From Azoarcus sp. (lineage in GTDB: Bacteria; Pseudomonadota; Gammaproteobacteria; Burkholderiales; Rhodocyclaceae), in NCBI GenBank assembly GCA_031276015.1, contig JAISNX010000097.1:1-37166 (forward strand): a DNA stretch of 37,166 bases. The letters run 5' to 3'. The notes beneath the pieces were generated by a model, which ran no database searches, was not told the DNA's origin, and worked only from the letters and a program-made list of their open reading frames with translations. The position numbers and the translations under genes are program-made. The stretch's first letter is position 1. Each line of letters opens with the position of its first letter. Below are positions 8,462 through 17,626 of this stretch, one piece after another.

Positions 8462-10360
8462 TCAATATTCCGCTTCTTCCCGCGCTGCCGGATCGGGTTC
8501 GGCAAGGGTGGCAAGGTAGCGGGCATCGGCCTCGACGTCGATCAGATCGCTGCCCGTGATGGCCAGGCTGACCGTCGCCCCCGGTAACTGCGGGGGAAGC
8601 GCGTGCACTTTGAAGATGAAAGGGATGTCGGCGAGGCGAACGAGATTGTCGCGCAGGACGATGGCTTCGGCGTTGCGCACGTCGTTTTGCCGCAACCAGC
8701 GTATGCACCAGTAGCGTTCCATGCGGCGCTGGAATTCGCTGTATTCGGCATAAGTTTGTTCAAAGTCGCGCATCGCGGCCATCAGGTCGACCGATTTCGG
8801 CTCGAAGGCCGGTGCGCCGCCGCGGAGCGCGGCGACGATCTGCCATTGGTTGACCAGGTCGACGTAACGGCGCAGCGGCGAACTCGACCAGGCGTAGCAA
8901 TCGACCCCCAGCCCTTCGTGCGGCGCGGCGACGGTCGACATGCGCACCTTGCCGCCGCCCTGCACGCGGTACAGGCCGGGGACGCCCGCCTTGTCGAGCA
9001 GGCGGCCCCAGGTGGCATTGGCGAAAATCATCAGTTCGGCCACGAGCTTGTCCATCGGCGAGCCGCGCAGGCGGCTGCTGATGGTGATGAAACCCGGGCC
9101 GTCGGGTGTCTGCCGCGCCCAATCGACGGCGAAGTTGTAATCGACCTGGCTGGCGTGCGCCGAAGGCTTGCCGCGCCCGGCTTCGAGCACCGAGGCAAGT
9201 TCCCACAGCAAGGTGAGTTCCTTTTTCCACGGGAAATCCGGGCCGCCCTCGGCCAGGGTCGTTTCGTTGAATACCGGCTCGATGTCGTGATGGCGCAGGT
9301 TGGCGGCGATCGGCACGCGTTCGATGCGGCTCTCGTGGCCGATGACGGTCAGGTCGGCGCGCACATCGAGATAGAGCGACACCGCCGGACGGGTATCGCC
9401 CGCCGACAGGGTGAAAGCGGAGACGGCTTCCTCGGGCAGCATGGTGATTTTGTTGCCCGGCATGTAAACCGTGGAGAGCCGCCGCCGCGCGATGGCATCG
9501 AGCGCGGAGCCGCGCTCGAAACCGAGCGCGGGTGCGGCGATGTGGATGCCGATCTGCCAGCCGCCTTCCGGTTTGGGCGTGACGGAGAATGCATCGTCGA
9601 TTTCGGTGGTGGCCGCGTCGTCGATCGAAAACGCGGCGACTTCGGCGCGCGGCAGATCGACGGGAAGCACGGGCGGCGCGAAGGGCGGGAAATCCGTACC
9701 CTCGGGGAAGTGCTCGAACAGGAAGCGGTTGTAATGAAAATCGTGGCTCGACGCCAGCGCGCCGCACTTCAGGAGCAGACGCGCCGCCGACAGGCCGGTA
9801 TCGACACAGGCCGCTTCCAGCGCCTTCACCTCGACGCGGTTGCGGTCGGGGCGGTAGAGCAGTTGCGAAACCATGCCCTCGAATTCGGCGGGCAGGCGTC
9901 CTGCCACGAGCGTGGCGCGCATCCGCTCCATGGCCTCGGCCTGCTGGCGCTTTTTCTCCATCCCGGCCTTTGCCGCGCGCAAGATGTCTTCCGATGCCTT
10001 GCGATAGCGCCCCTTGCCCTTGCGGTGAAACCACATCGGCGCGGCATGCAGCGAAAACAGCATGGTGGCAGCCTCCGCCGCGTCGGGCGCGTGACCGTAA
10101 TAATCGGCGGCGAAATCGGAGAACACGAACTCGTCCTCGCCACACACTTCCCACAGGAAATCGGCGTCGAGATCGCTGGCGGCGGCCCCCGCGCGGGCGA
10201 GCAGGTCGGCGGGCTGCGGCTCGCGGAATTCGAGCAGGACGTTCGCCCGCTTGACCTTCACCCGCTTGCCGTGGGTGTTTTCGATCTGGAGCGAGCTATC
10301 GTTATCGGCGAGAACGGTTCCGGCCCTGAAAGCGCCGTCTTCCTCGAACAAGACGAACAT
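8462..10360 (-). CDS. RNase II/RNB-family exoribonuclease
   Basis: FSIDDAATTEIDDAFSVTP, FTLSAGDTRPAVSLYLDVRADL, YAWSSSPLRRYVDLVNQWQI. Confidence 0.88.
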   Translation of the reverse strand: MFVLFEEDGAFRAGTVLADNDSSLQIENTHGKRVKVKRANVLLEFREPQPADLLARAGAAASDLDADFLWEVCGEDEFVFSDFAADYYGHAPDAAEAATMLFSLHAAPMWFHRKGKGRYRKASEDILRAAKAGMEKKRQQAEAMERMRATLVAGRLPAEFEGMVSQLLYRPDRNRVEVKALEAACVDTGLSAARLLLKCGALASSHDFHYNRFLFEHFPEGTDFPPFAPPVLPVDLPRAEVAAFSIDDAATTEIDDAFSVTPKPEGGWQIGIHIAAPALGFERGSALDAIARRRLSTVYMPGNKITMLPEEAVSAFTLSAGDTRPAVSLYLDVRADLTVIGHESRIERVPIAANLRHHDIEPVFNETTLAEGGPDFPWKKELTLLWELASVLEAGRGKPSAHASQVDYNFAVDWARQTPDGPGFITISSRLRGSPMDKLVAELMIFANATWGRLLDKAGVPGLYRVQGGGKVRMSTVAAPHEGLGVDCYAWSSSPLRRYVDLVNQWQIVAALRGGAPAFEPKSVDLMAAMRDFEQTYAEYSEFQRRMERYWCIRWLRQNDVRNAEAIVLRDNLVRLADIPFIFKVHALPPQLPGATVSLAITGSDLIDVEADARYLATLAEPDPAAREEAEY

Positions 10361-10479
10361 CGGTGGCTAATCGCAATAAAAACGTGCCAGTGTAATGGAT
10401 TCGGTGCCGGGGCGATGGGTCGGTTTGCACGGGGCGGAAAAACATTGCCGATGCATACGAACGAAAAATCGCCGCGCGT

Positions 10480-11319
10480 TCAATTCGGCAACTTCCACTC
10501 CACGAGATGGAAATACCAGGTGGCGAACACGATCAGCCCGAAGACGATCCGGTAATACGCGAAGGAAACGAAAGTATGGCTGGCGATGAAGCGCAGCAGG
10601 AAGCGCACCGCCCACATGGCCGAGATGAACGCGGCGGCACAGCCCACGGCGAAAACGGGGAGATCGCCGAGCTTGAATGCGGTCCAGTTTTTATAGACAT
10701 CCAGGACGGTTGCGCCGAGCATGGTCGGGATGGCGAGGAAAAACGAAAACTCGGTCGCCGCCGTGCGGGACAGGCCGAAAATCACCCCGCCGATGATCGT
10801 CGCGCCCGAGCGCGAGGTGCCGGGAATCATCGCCAGCGCCTGGGCGAAGCCGATCTTGACCGCATCGCTCACGGTCATATCGTCGATGCCCGCGCGGCGC
10901 GGGCGATAGCGGCGCGGACGTTCCACGATGAGGATGATGAATCCGCCCACGATCAGGGCACCCGCCACCACGAGCGGATTGAAAAGCACGTTCTTGATGG
11001 TGGAGTGCAGGAAAACGCCCAATATCGCCGAAGGCAGAAAGCCGATGGTGAGCATGAGCACGAAGCGCGAGGCAAGGCGGTTGCGCGGCCTGGTCAAGGT
11101 GCCGACCATCAGTTCGACGAGCTTCATGCGGTAAGCCCAGCATACCGCGAGGATGGCGGCAAGCTGGATGACAATCTCGAAGACCGTGCTGGTTTCGCTG
11201 CTGAAGTCGAGCAGGTCGCTGACGATGATGAGGTGGCCTGTCGAAGAAATCGGCAGAAACTCGGTCAGCCCCTCGACGATGCCAAGCACAAGCGCCTTGA
11301 GAAGTATCCAAATATCCAT
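10480..11319 (-). CDS. uppP: Undecaprenyl-diphosphatase
   Basis: [47 protein letters not shown]. Confidence 0.94.
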   Translation of the reverse strand: MDIWILLKALVLGIVEGLTEFLPISSTGHLIIVSDLLDFSSETSTVFEIVIQLAAILAVCWAYRMKLVELMVGTLTRPRNRLASRFVLMLTIGFLPSAILGVFLHSTIKNVLFNPLVVAGALIVGGFIILIVERPRRYRPRRAGIDDMTVSDAVKIGFAQALAMIPGTSRSGATIIGGVIFGLSRTAATEFSFFLAIPTMLGATVLDVYKNWTAFKLGDLPVFAVGCAAAFISAMWAVRFLLRFIASHTFVSFAYYRIVFGLIVFATWYFHLVEWKLPN

Positions 11320-11597
11320 GAAGGTGGCCAGGAGGACGAGAAAGGCCGGATTATATCGGAGCCGCCGCCTTTCGCCGTGCTCTTTATCCGGTGTGCGGCG
11401 CTGATGCGCGAACGTCATGACGGGAACGTCGACATGACATGGGCGTGTTCCGCGCGGCGTGTGCCGAATAATTCCTATAAAAACCCTGTTCGCACCACTA
11501 CTATTGCGCAGCGATGGGCGGGAAACACCGCGCCGCGCCTTGCCGCCGACCAAGCGCGTCCATGACATGACGGCATGCATGCGAACGAGGCAGGAGT

Positions 11598-13226
11598 ATG
11601 TCGAAGTCAATGAAAGTCACGCACAAGATATTGTTGACCGCTGTCGTGGCGCTGATCGGGATGCTCGCCATCGCCTTTACGGGAAACAGCCGCTTGCAGA
11701 GCACCGTAAAGGCCCTGGACGACATTTATGAAGACAGGGTCATCCCCTTGCGCCAGATAAAAGACGTTTCCGACCTGTATGGAGAGGAAATCGTCAAACT
11801 GTCGCACAAAGCCAACAGCAAGACTGTCGCCATGAGTGCGGCACTCCAGGGCATTCAGCAGGCGGAAACCCGGATCGCCGCGGTGTGGGGGGATTTCCTC
11901 AAAACGACCCTGACGCCGGAAGAAAGGAATCTGGTCGATGACATCGAGCGCCAGCGCGCGGCCAGTGCCGGGGGCATCGAGCGCCTCAAGAAAATCCTCG
12001 CGGAAAACGATTCGGACGCATTGGCCGAATTCACCCGCAACGATCTTTATCTCGCCATCGACCCGGTGCTGAAGAAACTCGGGGAACTCATCCTGCTTCA
12101 GCTCGACGTGGCCAAGGCGGACTACGAAGACAGCCACCAGAAAAACGCGCGCGCCAACATCATCAACATCCTGGTCATCCTGCTTGCGCTGAGTTCGTGC
12201 ATCGTGCTGGCCCTGTTCGTTGCGCGCCAGATCAAGCGCGAACTGGGCGGCGAACCCGTGGACGTGGCGCGGACGGTCGGCAGCATCGCTGGCGGCAATT
12301 TGCGCGAGCGTGTCGAAATCCGTCCGGGATTTGAAAACAGCATACTCGGCTCGGTGGAACGGATGCGCGTCAGCCTCGCCGACATCATCTCCAGGATTCG
12401 CGCCAACTCCGAGCAGTTCGGGGGCTACGCGAAAACCATGTCCGAGAGCGGCAACACCGTCATGGCCGCCGTCAACATCCAGAACGAGTCCACATCGGCC
12501 ATTGCCGCCGCGGTGGAACAGATGTCGGTCAACATCTCCCAGATTTCGGACTCCTCCATGGACGCGAGCAAGAACTCGAAAGAGTCCAGCGCGACCGTCG
12601 AACACGGCATCGAAGTCGTACAGCACTCGGTGGAAGGCATGGGTGCCATCATGCGTGCCACGGAAACCACTGCCGAAAGCATCAAGCGCCTGGCCGAAAA
12701 ATCATCCGAAATCGGCAAGATCATCGGCGTCATCAAGGGCATTGCCGACCAGACCAATCTCCTGGCGCTCAATGCGGCGATCGAAGCCGCGCGTGCGGGC
12801 GAAGCCGGGCGCGGCTTTGCCGTCGTGGCCGACGAAGTGCGCAAACTCGCCGAACGCACGGCGCAATCCACCAACGAAATCGTCGCCATGGTCGAGGCAA
12901 CCCAGACCGGCACGCAAGAGGCGCTGGAAAACACCGCCGCCAGCCAGACCCAGGTCGCCGAGGGCGCGCGCCTGGCCAACGACACCGGCGCGTCCATGCA
13001 CGAAGTCAGGGAAAAGATCGGCGAAACCTTGGCCTCGGTCAGCACCATCACCGACGCATTATCCGAGCAGAGCGCCGCCAGCCAGCAGATTGGCCGCGAC
13101 ATCGAACGCATCGCCCAAATGACCGACGACAACGCGGTTTCGGTCAACAAGCTCAACGACACCGCCTCGCAGATCAAGGAACTTGCGATAAAACTCCACG
13201 CGCTGGTCGATCATTTCAAACTGTGA
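11598..13226 (+). CDS. Methyl-accepting chemotaxis protein (4HB-like sensor, HAMP, signalling domain)
   Basis: Two TM segments; hairpin tip [47 protein letters not shown]. Confidence 0.93.
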   Translation: MSKSMKVTHKILLTAVVALIGMLAIAFTGNSRLQSTVKALDDIYEDRVIPLRQIKDVSDLYGEEIVKLSHKANSKTVAMSAALQGIQQAETRIAAVWGDFLKTTLTPEERNLVDDIERQRAASAGGIERLKKILAENDSDALAEFTRNDLYLAIDPVLKKLGELILLQLDVAKADYEDSHQKNARANIINILVILLALSSCIVLALFVARQIKRELGGEPVDVARTVGSIAGGNLRERVEIRPGFENSILGSVERMRVSLADIISRIRANSEQFGGYAKTMSESGNTVMAAVNIQNESTSAIAAAVEQMSVNISQISDSSMDASKNSKESSATVEHGIEVVQHSVEGMGAIMRATETTAESIKRLAEKSSEIGKIIGVIKGIADQTNLLALNAAIEAARAGEAGRGFAVVADEVRKLAERTAQSTNEIVAMVEATQTGTQEALENTAASQTQVAEGARLANDTGASMHEVREKIGETLASVSTITDALSEQSAASQQIGRDIERIAQMTDDNAVSVNKLNDTASQIKELAIKLHALVDHFKL

Positions 13227-13267
13227 GCGTCATTGCGCGGGTACGTTACAGATGGGGTTGACGTATT

Positions 13268-13291
13268 ACGCCATGATCGTCATCATGGCGT
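13268..13291. other. Perfect inverted repeat downstream of the MCP gene
   Basis: acgccatgat-cgtc-atcatggcgt: 10-bp stem, 4-nt loop; no clear U-tract. Confidence 0.6.
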
Positions 13292-13350
13292 CCTTGCACC
13301 AAGTCAAGCCGGAATGCGGTTCCCCAGCGAACAGTACGCCAAGAAATGCC

Positions 13351-13378
13351 TTGACAAATCAAGGGGTTATGGTATAGT
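13351..13378 (+). promoter_or_regulatory. Putative sigma70 promoter
   Basis: TTGACA - 16 bp - TATAGT. Confidence 0.65.
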
Positions 13379-13380
13379 GT

Positions 13381-13443
13381 ACCTGCAACCTGCAACCTGC
13401 AACCTGCAACCTGCAACCTGCAACCTGCAACCTGCAACCTGCA
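13381..13443. repeat. Perfect heptamer tandem repeat (ACCTGCA)9
   Basis: Nine uninterrupted 7-bp units counted directly. Confidence 0.99.
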
Positions 13444-13770
13444 TGATTGCATCCGCGTTCCTGTCGGTTCTGCGGTAAAACGCGCCGCGCACGCGCGCCT
13501 TTCAGCGTATTTCGCGCAAGTTTCCTTTCCCTGCTTTTCCCTCCTGTCTGAGCGAATCGTCCCTTGGGCGGGTGGCCATCTCGTCCGACGTAGTGACGTT
13601 TCATTTGTCATTTCCCCGTTTCCGCAAAAACAAACGAGAGTTGGGGAATGGCGGAAATCTGATTTGCGATGTCGATTTCTTTCGGCATTTAGGACAGCTC
13701 TGTGTTTGCGCCCTCGTTCTAGCGCAGGCACGGAGCTTCTTGTCGTTTTTCCTTTAGAGGAGTTACTTTC

Positions 13771-13872
13771 ATGAAACACCATGAATTCTTGGGGCATAAG
13801 ATGTTTTTGAGTGTCCACGCTGCCATTTGTGTGTCAGTATTGATGATTGCTACAAGGAGGAACGAGCAATGA
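13771..13872 (+). CDS. Small (33 aa) putative membrane peptide, translationally coupled to the next gene
   Basis: MKHHEFLGHKMFLSVHAAICVSVLMIATRRNEQ; RBS-like aggag upstream; stop overlaps the next start as ATGA; below the ORF-track length cutoff. Confidence 0.5.
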   Translation: MKHHEFLGHKMFLSVHAAICVSVLMIATRRNEQ

Positions 13873-14624
13873 AAGCCATTCTCAATAAATGCACCAAAAA
13901 AGATTTTGAGTTTCTATCAGAAACTCTTGATAGTTATCTCTCCTTCACTAACGACAGAAGAAGGAAGGAGTTACTTGCTGCAAGTGACGATCACGTTCAG
14001 TCAAGAGAACAGCTGGTTGAACTAATGGATAAGCAAATAAAGTACTACGGATCATCTGATATTGCTTATCTAAAAAGAGCAATCTTTGGTGATGGCGGCG
14101 GCGTAGAATTCCATGAAATTGTTGATGATGTTTGTGCAAAATTTAAAATAAAAAACAAGCGTGGAAGGTCAATAGAATCTAGGCTAGAGAGTCTAGTGAA
14201 TAGCATTGTAGATAAAGAGCTTCTTAGTAAAACACCGGAAGAACTTTCTTCTACCTTCAAAAAGATGGGGGTTGGTGATCATGATCAAGAACTCATCCTT
14301 GAACACATCAAGAAGCGCGGAAAGGTAGCCGTCCTTTCCATTCTTGCGGAAATTCTCGGGCCAGAGGTTACTCTTGGGATCAGTGAGACAATCGTCGTCA
14401 GCTTAATTGCTCAAATTCTTGGATCTCAAGCAGTAAAGAAACTTCTCCAGGAAATAATAAAAAGGTATCCAGGGATTAATGCGCTACTAGGCGGCCCTGT
14501 GCTTTGGGTTCTGTCTGGGACATGGCTAGCTTTTGATCTTCAAGTACCTGCATATAGAAAGACTATCCCGATTTGTTTATATCTTGGCATAGTTGCTTTG
14601 CGTGATGGGGAGGAGGCGGCTTGA
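13869..14624 (+). CDS. YaaW/UPF0174-like protein
   Basis: RBS aaggagg; C-terminal GGPVLWVLSGTWLAFDLQVPAYRKTIPICLYLGIVALR resembles the YaaW C-terminus (GGPV...AYRVTIPAVLQIACLR) from memory. Confidence 0.55.
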   Translation: MKAILNKCTKKDFEFLSETLDSYLSFTNDRRRKELLAASDDHVQSREQLVELMDKQIKYYGSSDIAYLKRAIFGDGGGVEFHEIVDDVCAKFKIKNKRGRSIESRLESLVNSIVDKELLSKTPEELSSTFKKMGVGDHDQELILEHIKKRGKVAVLSILAEILGPEVTLGISETIVVSLIAQILGSQAVKKLLQEIIKRYPGINALLGGPVLWVLSGTWLAFDLQVPAYRKTIPICLYLGIVALRDGEEAA

Positions 14625-15034
14625 AAAAGAAAAATAGCTGCTCCTGAAATGAAGGGGGATACGGGCGTTTTTGAACTGGCCGTGCGTGTAGCTTCCTTGG
14701 GCAGTGTTCCGCTTGCGCGGGGATAATAAAGGCGGTACTGTGTGTACGATCATGGAACAGATCAAGCAGAACCCAGTGGCACAGGCTGTCCAATTGCTCA
14801 AGGACAGTGCGACCCAAGCGTCCGTGAAATCAAAATTTGAACCGTCCTCTCCTTGTTCATGCTGTGACGCATGCTGCCAGAGTATCGCGCTTTCTCCCAT
14901 GACCGCCGCGTTCAAGCGGGGGGGTGAAATTTGCCCTCATTTCGGCAAAACCATAGAATTTCGTGGAGTTCCGGGGAGATGGTGGGGCAGGGGACTTGTC
15001 GGTGATCGCAGAAGAATCCAAGGAGATAAATCAC

Positions 15035-15241
15035 ATGCCAATCAAACCTCGCCCGATAACTTATGAATGCCCCACCTGTGGCTGGTCTAAAACGGTCGCG
15101 CCGCACAGCGATTGCCTGATAATAGGTCGAGACGGTTTCGACACCTGCCCCAAATGCGGCGATAAAAATCTGGCGTTGCGTTCGGCAAACCTCATCGAAC
15201 GCTTTTTGTTGGGGTTTTCGAGCGCCCTGATGGGCCGTTGA
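15035..15241 (+). CDS. Small zinc-ribbon-like protein
   Basis: YECPTCGW...DTCPKCGDKNL (two CxxC); RBS aaggag. Confidence 0.6.
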   Translation: MPIKPRPITYECPTCGWSKTVAPHSDCLIIGRDGFDTCPKCGDKNLALRSANLIERFLLGFSSALMGR

Positions 15242-15307
15242 AAAAACGCGACGGCGCGCTTTGGCGTTGGAGGTGCCTGTTCATAGGCTTGTCCGTTGAT
15301 TTATTTG

Positions 15308-15620
15308 CCGTGGCAATCCATGCGGTTTGTGGATTGCCACGCTTCGCTCGCAATGACGAGGGTTTCAGGCATTGCGACAAAGGTTTGGGGAGGTATGCAA
15401 TACCGCCCACACTCGTCATTGCGAGGCGCGTAGCGCCGTGGGGCAATCCATGTGCCCGCGATTTCCGCAACACCGCTCGTCAGTACGGGGTGTCACCGCC
15501 GTGTGGATTGCCGCGGGCCTTCGGCCCTCGCAATGACGGGGCGGGAAATGCGTCATTGCGAGGCGCGTAGCGCCGTGGCAATCCATGCGGCACACTGGAT
15601 TGCTTCGTTCGCAATGACGA
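15308..15620. repeat. Cluster of REP-like palindromic units downstream of the nif cluster
   Basis: Units at 15308-15360, 15413-15452, 15503-15540, 15551-15586 and 15596-15620. Confidence 0.8.
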
Positions 15621-15644
15621 TTGATTCAACCGGCGTGCCTTGAA

Positions 15645-15735
15645 CTCACGCGGCCATGGGCGCGGGGGCGTAGCGAAAGCGCCGCAAGTGCGGCAAACCG
15701 ATCCGCTCACGCGGCCATGGGCGCGGGGGCATAGC
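15645..15735. repeat. Direct repeat of the fdxB 3' end (30 bp, one mismatch)
   Basis: ctcacgcggccatgggcgcgggggcgtagc (15645-15674) versus ...catagc (15706-15735). Confidence 0.95.
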
Positions 15736-15997
15736 TGTAGCATTTCTTCGGGCAGACGCGGTTGCAGGCACCACAGCCGATGCAGTCGCCCAGGTTTTTC
15801 AGGCTCATGACGGAAGCGTCGCCGCCGTCATCGTCGTCGTCATCGTCGTCGGTGACTTTTTCGATCAGGTCGAGTACGTCGCGGGGGCAGACTTTGTAGC
15901 AGCGACCGCAGCCGATACAGGTTTCCTGATTGATGGCGGTAACGAATTCGGGCGTCCAGACAGCGCCGCCGAAAGTAAGTCCGGTGATGTGAGACAT
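15707..15997 (-). CDS. fdxB: nif-specific ferredoxin III-like 2[4Fe-4S] protein
   Basis: CIGCGRCYKVCPRDV and CIGCGACNRVCPKKCYSYAP; acidic D-run between clusters. Confidence 0.88.
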   Translation of the reverse strand: MSHITGLTFGGAVWTPEFVTAINQETCIGCGRCYKVCPRDVLDLIEKVTDDDDDDDDGGDASVMSLKNLGDCIGCGACNRVCPKKCYSYAPAPMAA

Positions 15998-16031
15998 TCA
16001 TGGCTCCTTGTTTGCGTTTTGTTGACAGGTT

Positions 16032-16241
16032 TCAATCTTCTTGCGCGGCTCTCAGGCGGGCGTCGGCCTCGGCCCAAGCCTTGCAGGCATCAAAAGTGGC
16101 TTGCGCCATCGCGGGAATTTCCGCATAGGCGGCGGGCAGGCGATCCTCCACCAGATCGTGCAGTTGCCCGGCCCATTCGGAAGCAATCCGCTTCAGCCTG
16201 CGCACCTCCTTGTCGAGCGCCTTCCGTTCTTCCCCGTTCAT
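16032..16241 (-). CDS. CCE_0567/DUF683 (Rop-like) nif-associated small protein
   Basis: 69 aa helical MNGEERKALDKEVRRLKRIASEWAGQLHDLVEDRLP; position in nif operon. Confidence 0.7.
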   Translation of the reverse strand: MNGEERKALDKEVRRLKRIASEWAGQLHDLVEDRLPAAYAEIPAMAQATFDACKAWAEADARLRAAQED

Positions 16242-16251
16242 GACAGGATTC

Positions 16252-16710
16252 TTACAGCCCGGCCACTTCCGGGTAGCTGCCGATGCGCTCTAGCGCGATG
16301 GCGAGCAGTTTGTCGGCCTCGTCCTTCATCTTGGAGAGGCTCGGGAAGCCGAAACGGTGCACGTCGCGCAGGGTCTTGTCGATGACGACCAGTTTGCCGA
16401 CCGTCACCAGCGCGCGGCCAAAACCCTCGTGGGTGAGGTGGACGAGCGGTACGGCCATCAGCTTGCATTCTTTTTCGATGAGCACGGAAATGGCGTTGTA
16501 GAGGCATTTCACCCGCGCGACGACGATGGCTCCGGGGTCGCCGGTGATGGGGATGTCGGCTTTCTTTTCCTTGGTGAGCACGAAGGGTTCGAGGATTTTT
16601 TCCGGCGACCAGGTGCTGTACTGGCCGTAGGTGTCCAGAGCGCGCACTTGGCGCACCATTTCCTTGATGAAGTCGGTTTCAAAAACAGGGTCAGCGGTTT
16701 CAGTGCTCAT
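16252..16710 (-). CDS. NifX-associated nitrogen fixation protein (DUF269)
   Basis: FIKEMVRQVRALDTYGQYSTWSPEKILEPFVLTKEKK ... LVVIDKTLRDVHRFGF. Confidence 0.88.
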   Translation of the reverse strand: MSTETADPVFETDFIKEMVRQVRALDTYGQYSTWSPEKILEPFVLTKEKKADIPITGDPGAIVVARVKCLYNAISVLIEKECKLMAVPLVHLTHEGFGRALVTVGKLVVIDKTLRDVHRFGFPSLSKMKDEADKLLAIALERIGSYPEVAGL

Positions 16711-17176
16711 GGCGAGGCTCCGTGTGTGAAGGAAAAACAGGGGTCAGTCCGATTCGGGCAAGCGTGGGAAGGCGGCGTGCGAAATATCTTGTCAGCATCA
16801 GTGCGAGGATGAATCCCGCGCCCGCACCGAATACGGCGGGGAGATCGCCGCCCGCGCCCTGCCCAATGCCCGCGCCCGCGAGCATGGCAAGGGCGGGGAG
16901 GATGTAGCCCAACAGGGGGGCGGCGAGTGCGTTTTCCGGCGCGGCGAGGCAGACCCGATCGCCCGCCCGTAAACAGGCGATGGATGCGGCGTCGATGTGC
17001 GCGATGTCGATGTGCGTCCGCCGCCCCGCCGCCAGTTTGCCGATGCCGCAAGCCTTGCCGTGCCCGCAGTGCGTGCAGGCGTTGTCGATGGCGAGCACGA
17101 GCCTGCCGTCGTCGACGGCCAGCACCGTGCCTTGCGGCATGTCGTCGGCGTTGGGGGCGGGGAGATTCGTGTGCAT
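16700..17176 (-). CDS. RseC/SoxR-reducing-system family protein
   Basis: N-terminal ACTHCGHGKACGIGKLAAGRR cysteine motif and two TM helices. Confidence 0.75.
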   Translation of the reverse strand: MHTNLPAPNADDMPQGTVLAVDDGRLVLAIDNACTHCGHGKACGIGKLAAGRRTHIDIAHIDAASIACLRAGDRVCLAAPENALAAPLLGYILPALAMLAGAGIGQGAGGDLPAVFGAGAGFILALMLTRYFARRLPTLARIGLTPVFPSHTEPRHEH

Positions 17177-17613
17177 CAGCCTTCCCACCCTTCGGATTCC
17201 ATCAGCGCGAAGCGGTCGATGACGTTTGCCTTCGCCCTTGCCGCCAGCGCGCGCGCGATCCAGGGCACGCGGCTTTCCGCGCCGTCTTCCCGCAGGGCGG
17301 CACGGACTTCCCGCAGGAGTCCGGCAATGTCGTCGTTCTGGCCCACGCGGATGGGCTGTATGCCCCTGGCGAGCAATTGCCTGATGGCGGAGGTGCCGAT
17401 GGCGTAGACGAATACGGCGTCGCAGCCCGCGAGGAATTCGATCTTGGCGGCGAGTTTGTTTTCGTTGCCGTCCATGGTTTCTTCGGGAAATTCCGCAAAG
17501 CCGCTCAAGGCGGCCTTGTCCGGGCCGATTTCGTAGACGACGAAGGCCGTCGCCGCGCCGAAGTGCAGGTTGACCCGCGCGCGGTTGTCGGAGGCGAAGG
17601 CAAGTTTCAGCAT
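17176..17613 (-). CDS. nifX: Nitrogen fixation protein NifX
   Basis: MLKLAFASDNRARVNLHFGAATAFVVYEI dinitrogenase cofactor-binding domain; adjacent to nifEN. Confidence 0.9.
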   Translation of the reverse strand: MLKLAFASDNRARVNLHFGAATAFVVYEIGPDKAALSGFAEFPEETMDGNENKLAAKIEFLAGCDAVFVYAIGTSAIRQLLARGIQPIRVGQNDDIAGLLREVRAALREDGAESRVPWIARALAARAKANVIDRFALMESEGWEG

Positions 17614-17626
17614 GGGCACCCTGCCG

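Noticed and set aside
8603-10555. 650-aa plus-strand ORF opposite the RNB exoribonuclease
   Set aside because: Shadow ORF; the opposite strand has strong RNB-family motifs.
13268-13291. Inverted repeat after the MCP gene as a firm rho-independent terminator
   Set aside because: The stem is perfect but there is no downstream U-tract; it could equally be an operator, so only listed as an inverted repeat.
13381-13443. Heptamer array considered as a CRISPR array or iteron origin
   Set aside because: Units are contiguous with no spacers, and no Rep or parA/B genes are adjacent.
13246-13818. 190-aa minus-strand ORF spanning the heptamer repeat (AGCRLQVAGCRLQV...)
   Set aside because: Its length comes from the repeat lacking stops in this frame; no family motif and it overlaps the plus-strand small ORF.
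14704-15066. 120-aa plus-strand ORF before the zinc-ribbon gene
   Set aside because: Overlaps the better supported 15035 CDS, and its second half reads through that gene's RBS region; coding status unclear.
15829-15860. Aspartate run in the fdxB product as a novelty
   Set aside because: An acidic insertion between the two clusters is, to my knowledge, usual in nif-specific ferredoxin III; only the purity of the run is mildly unusual.
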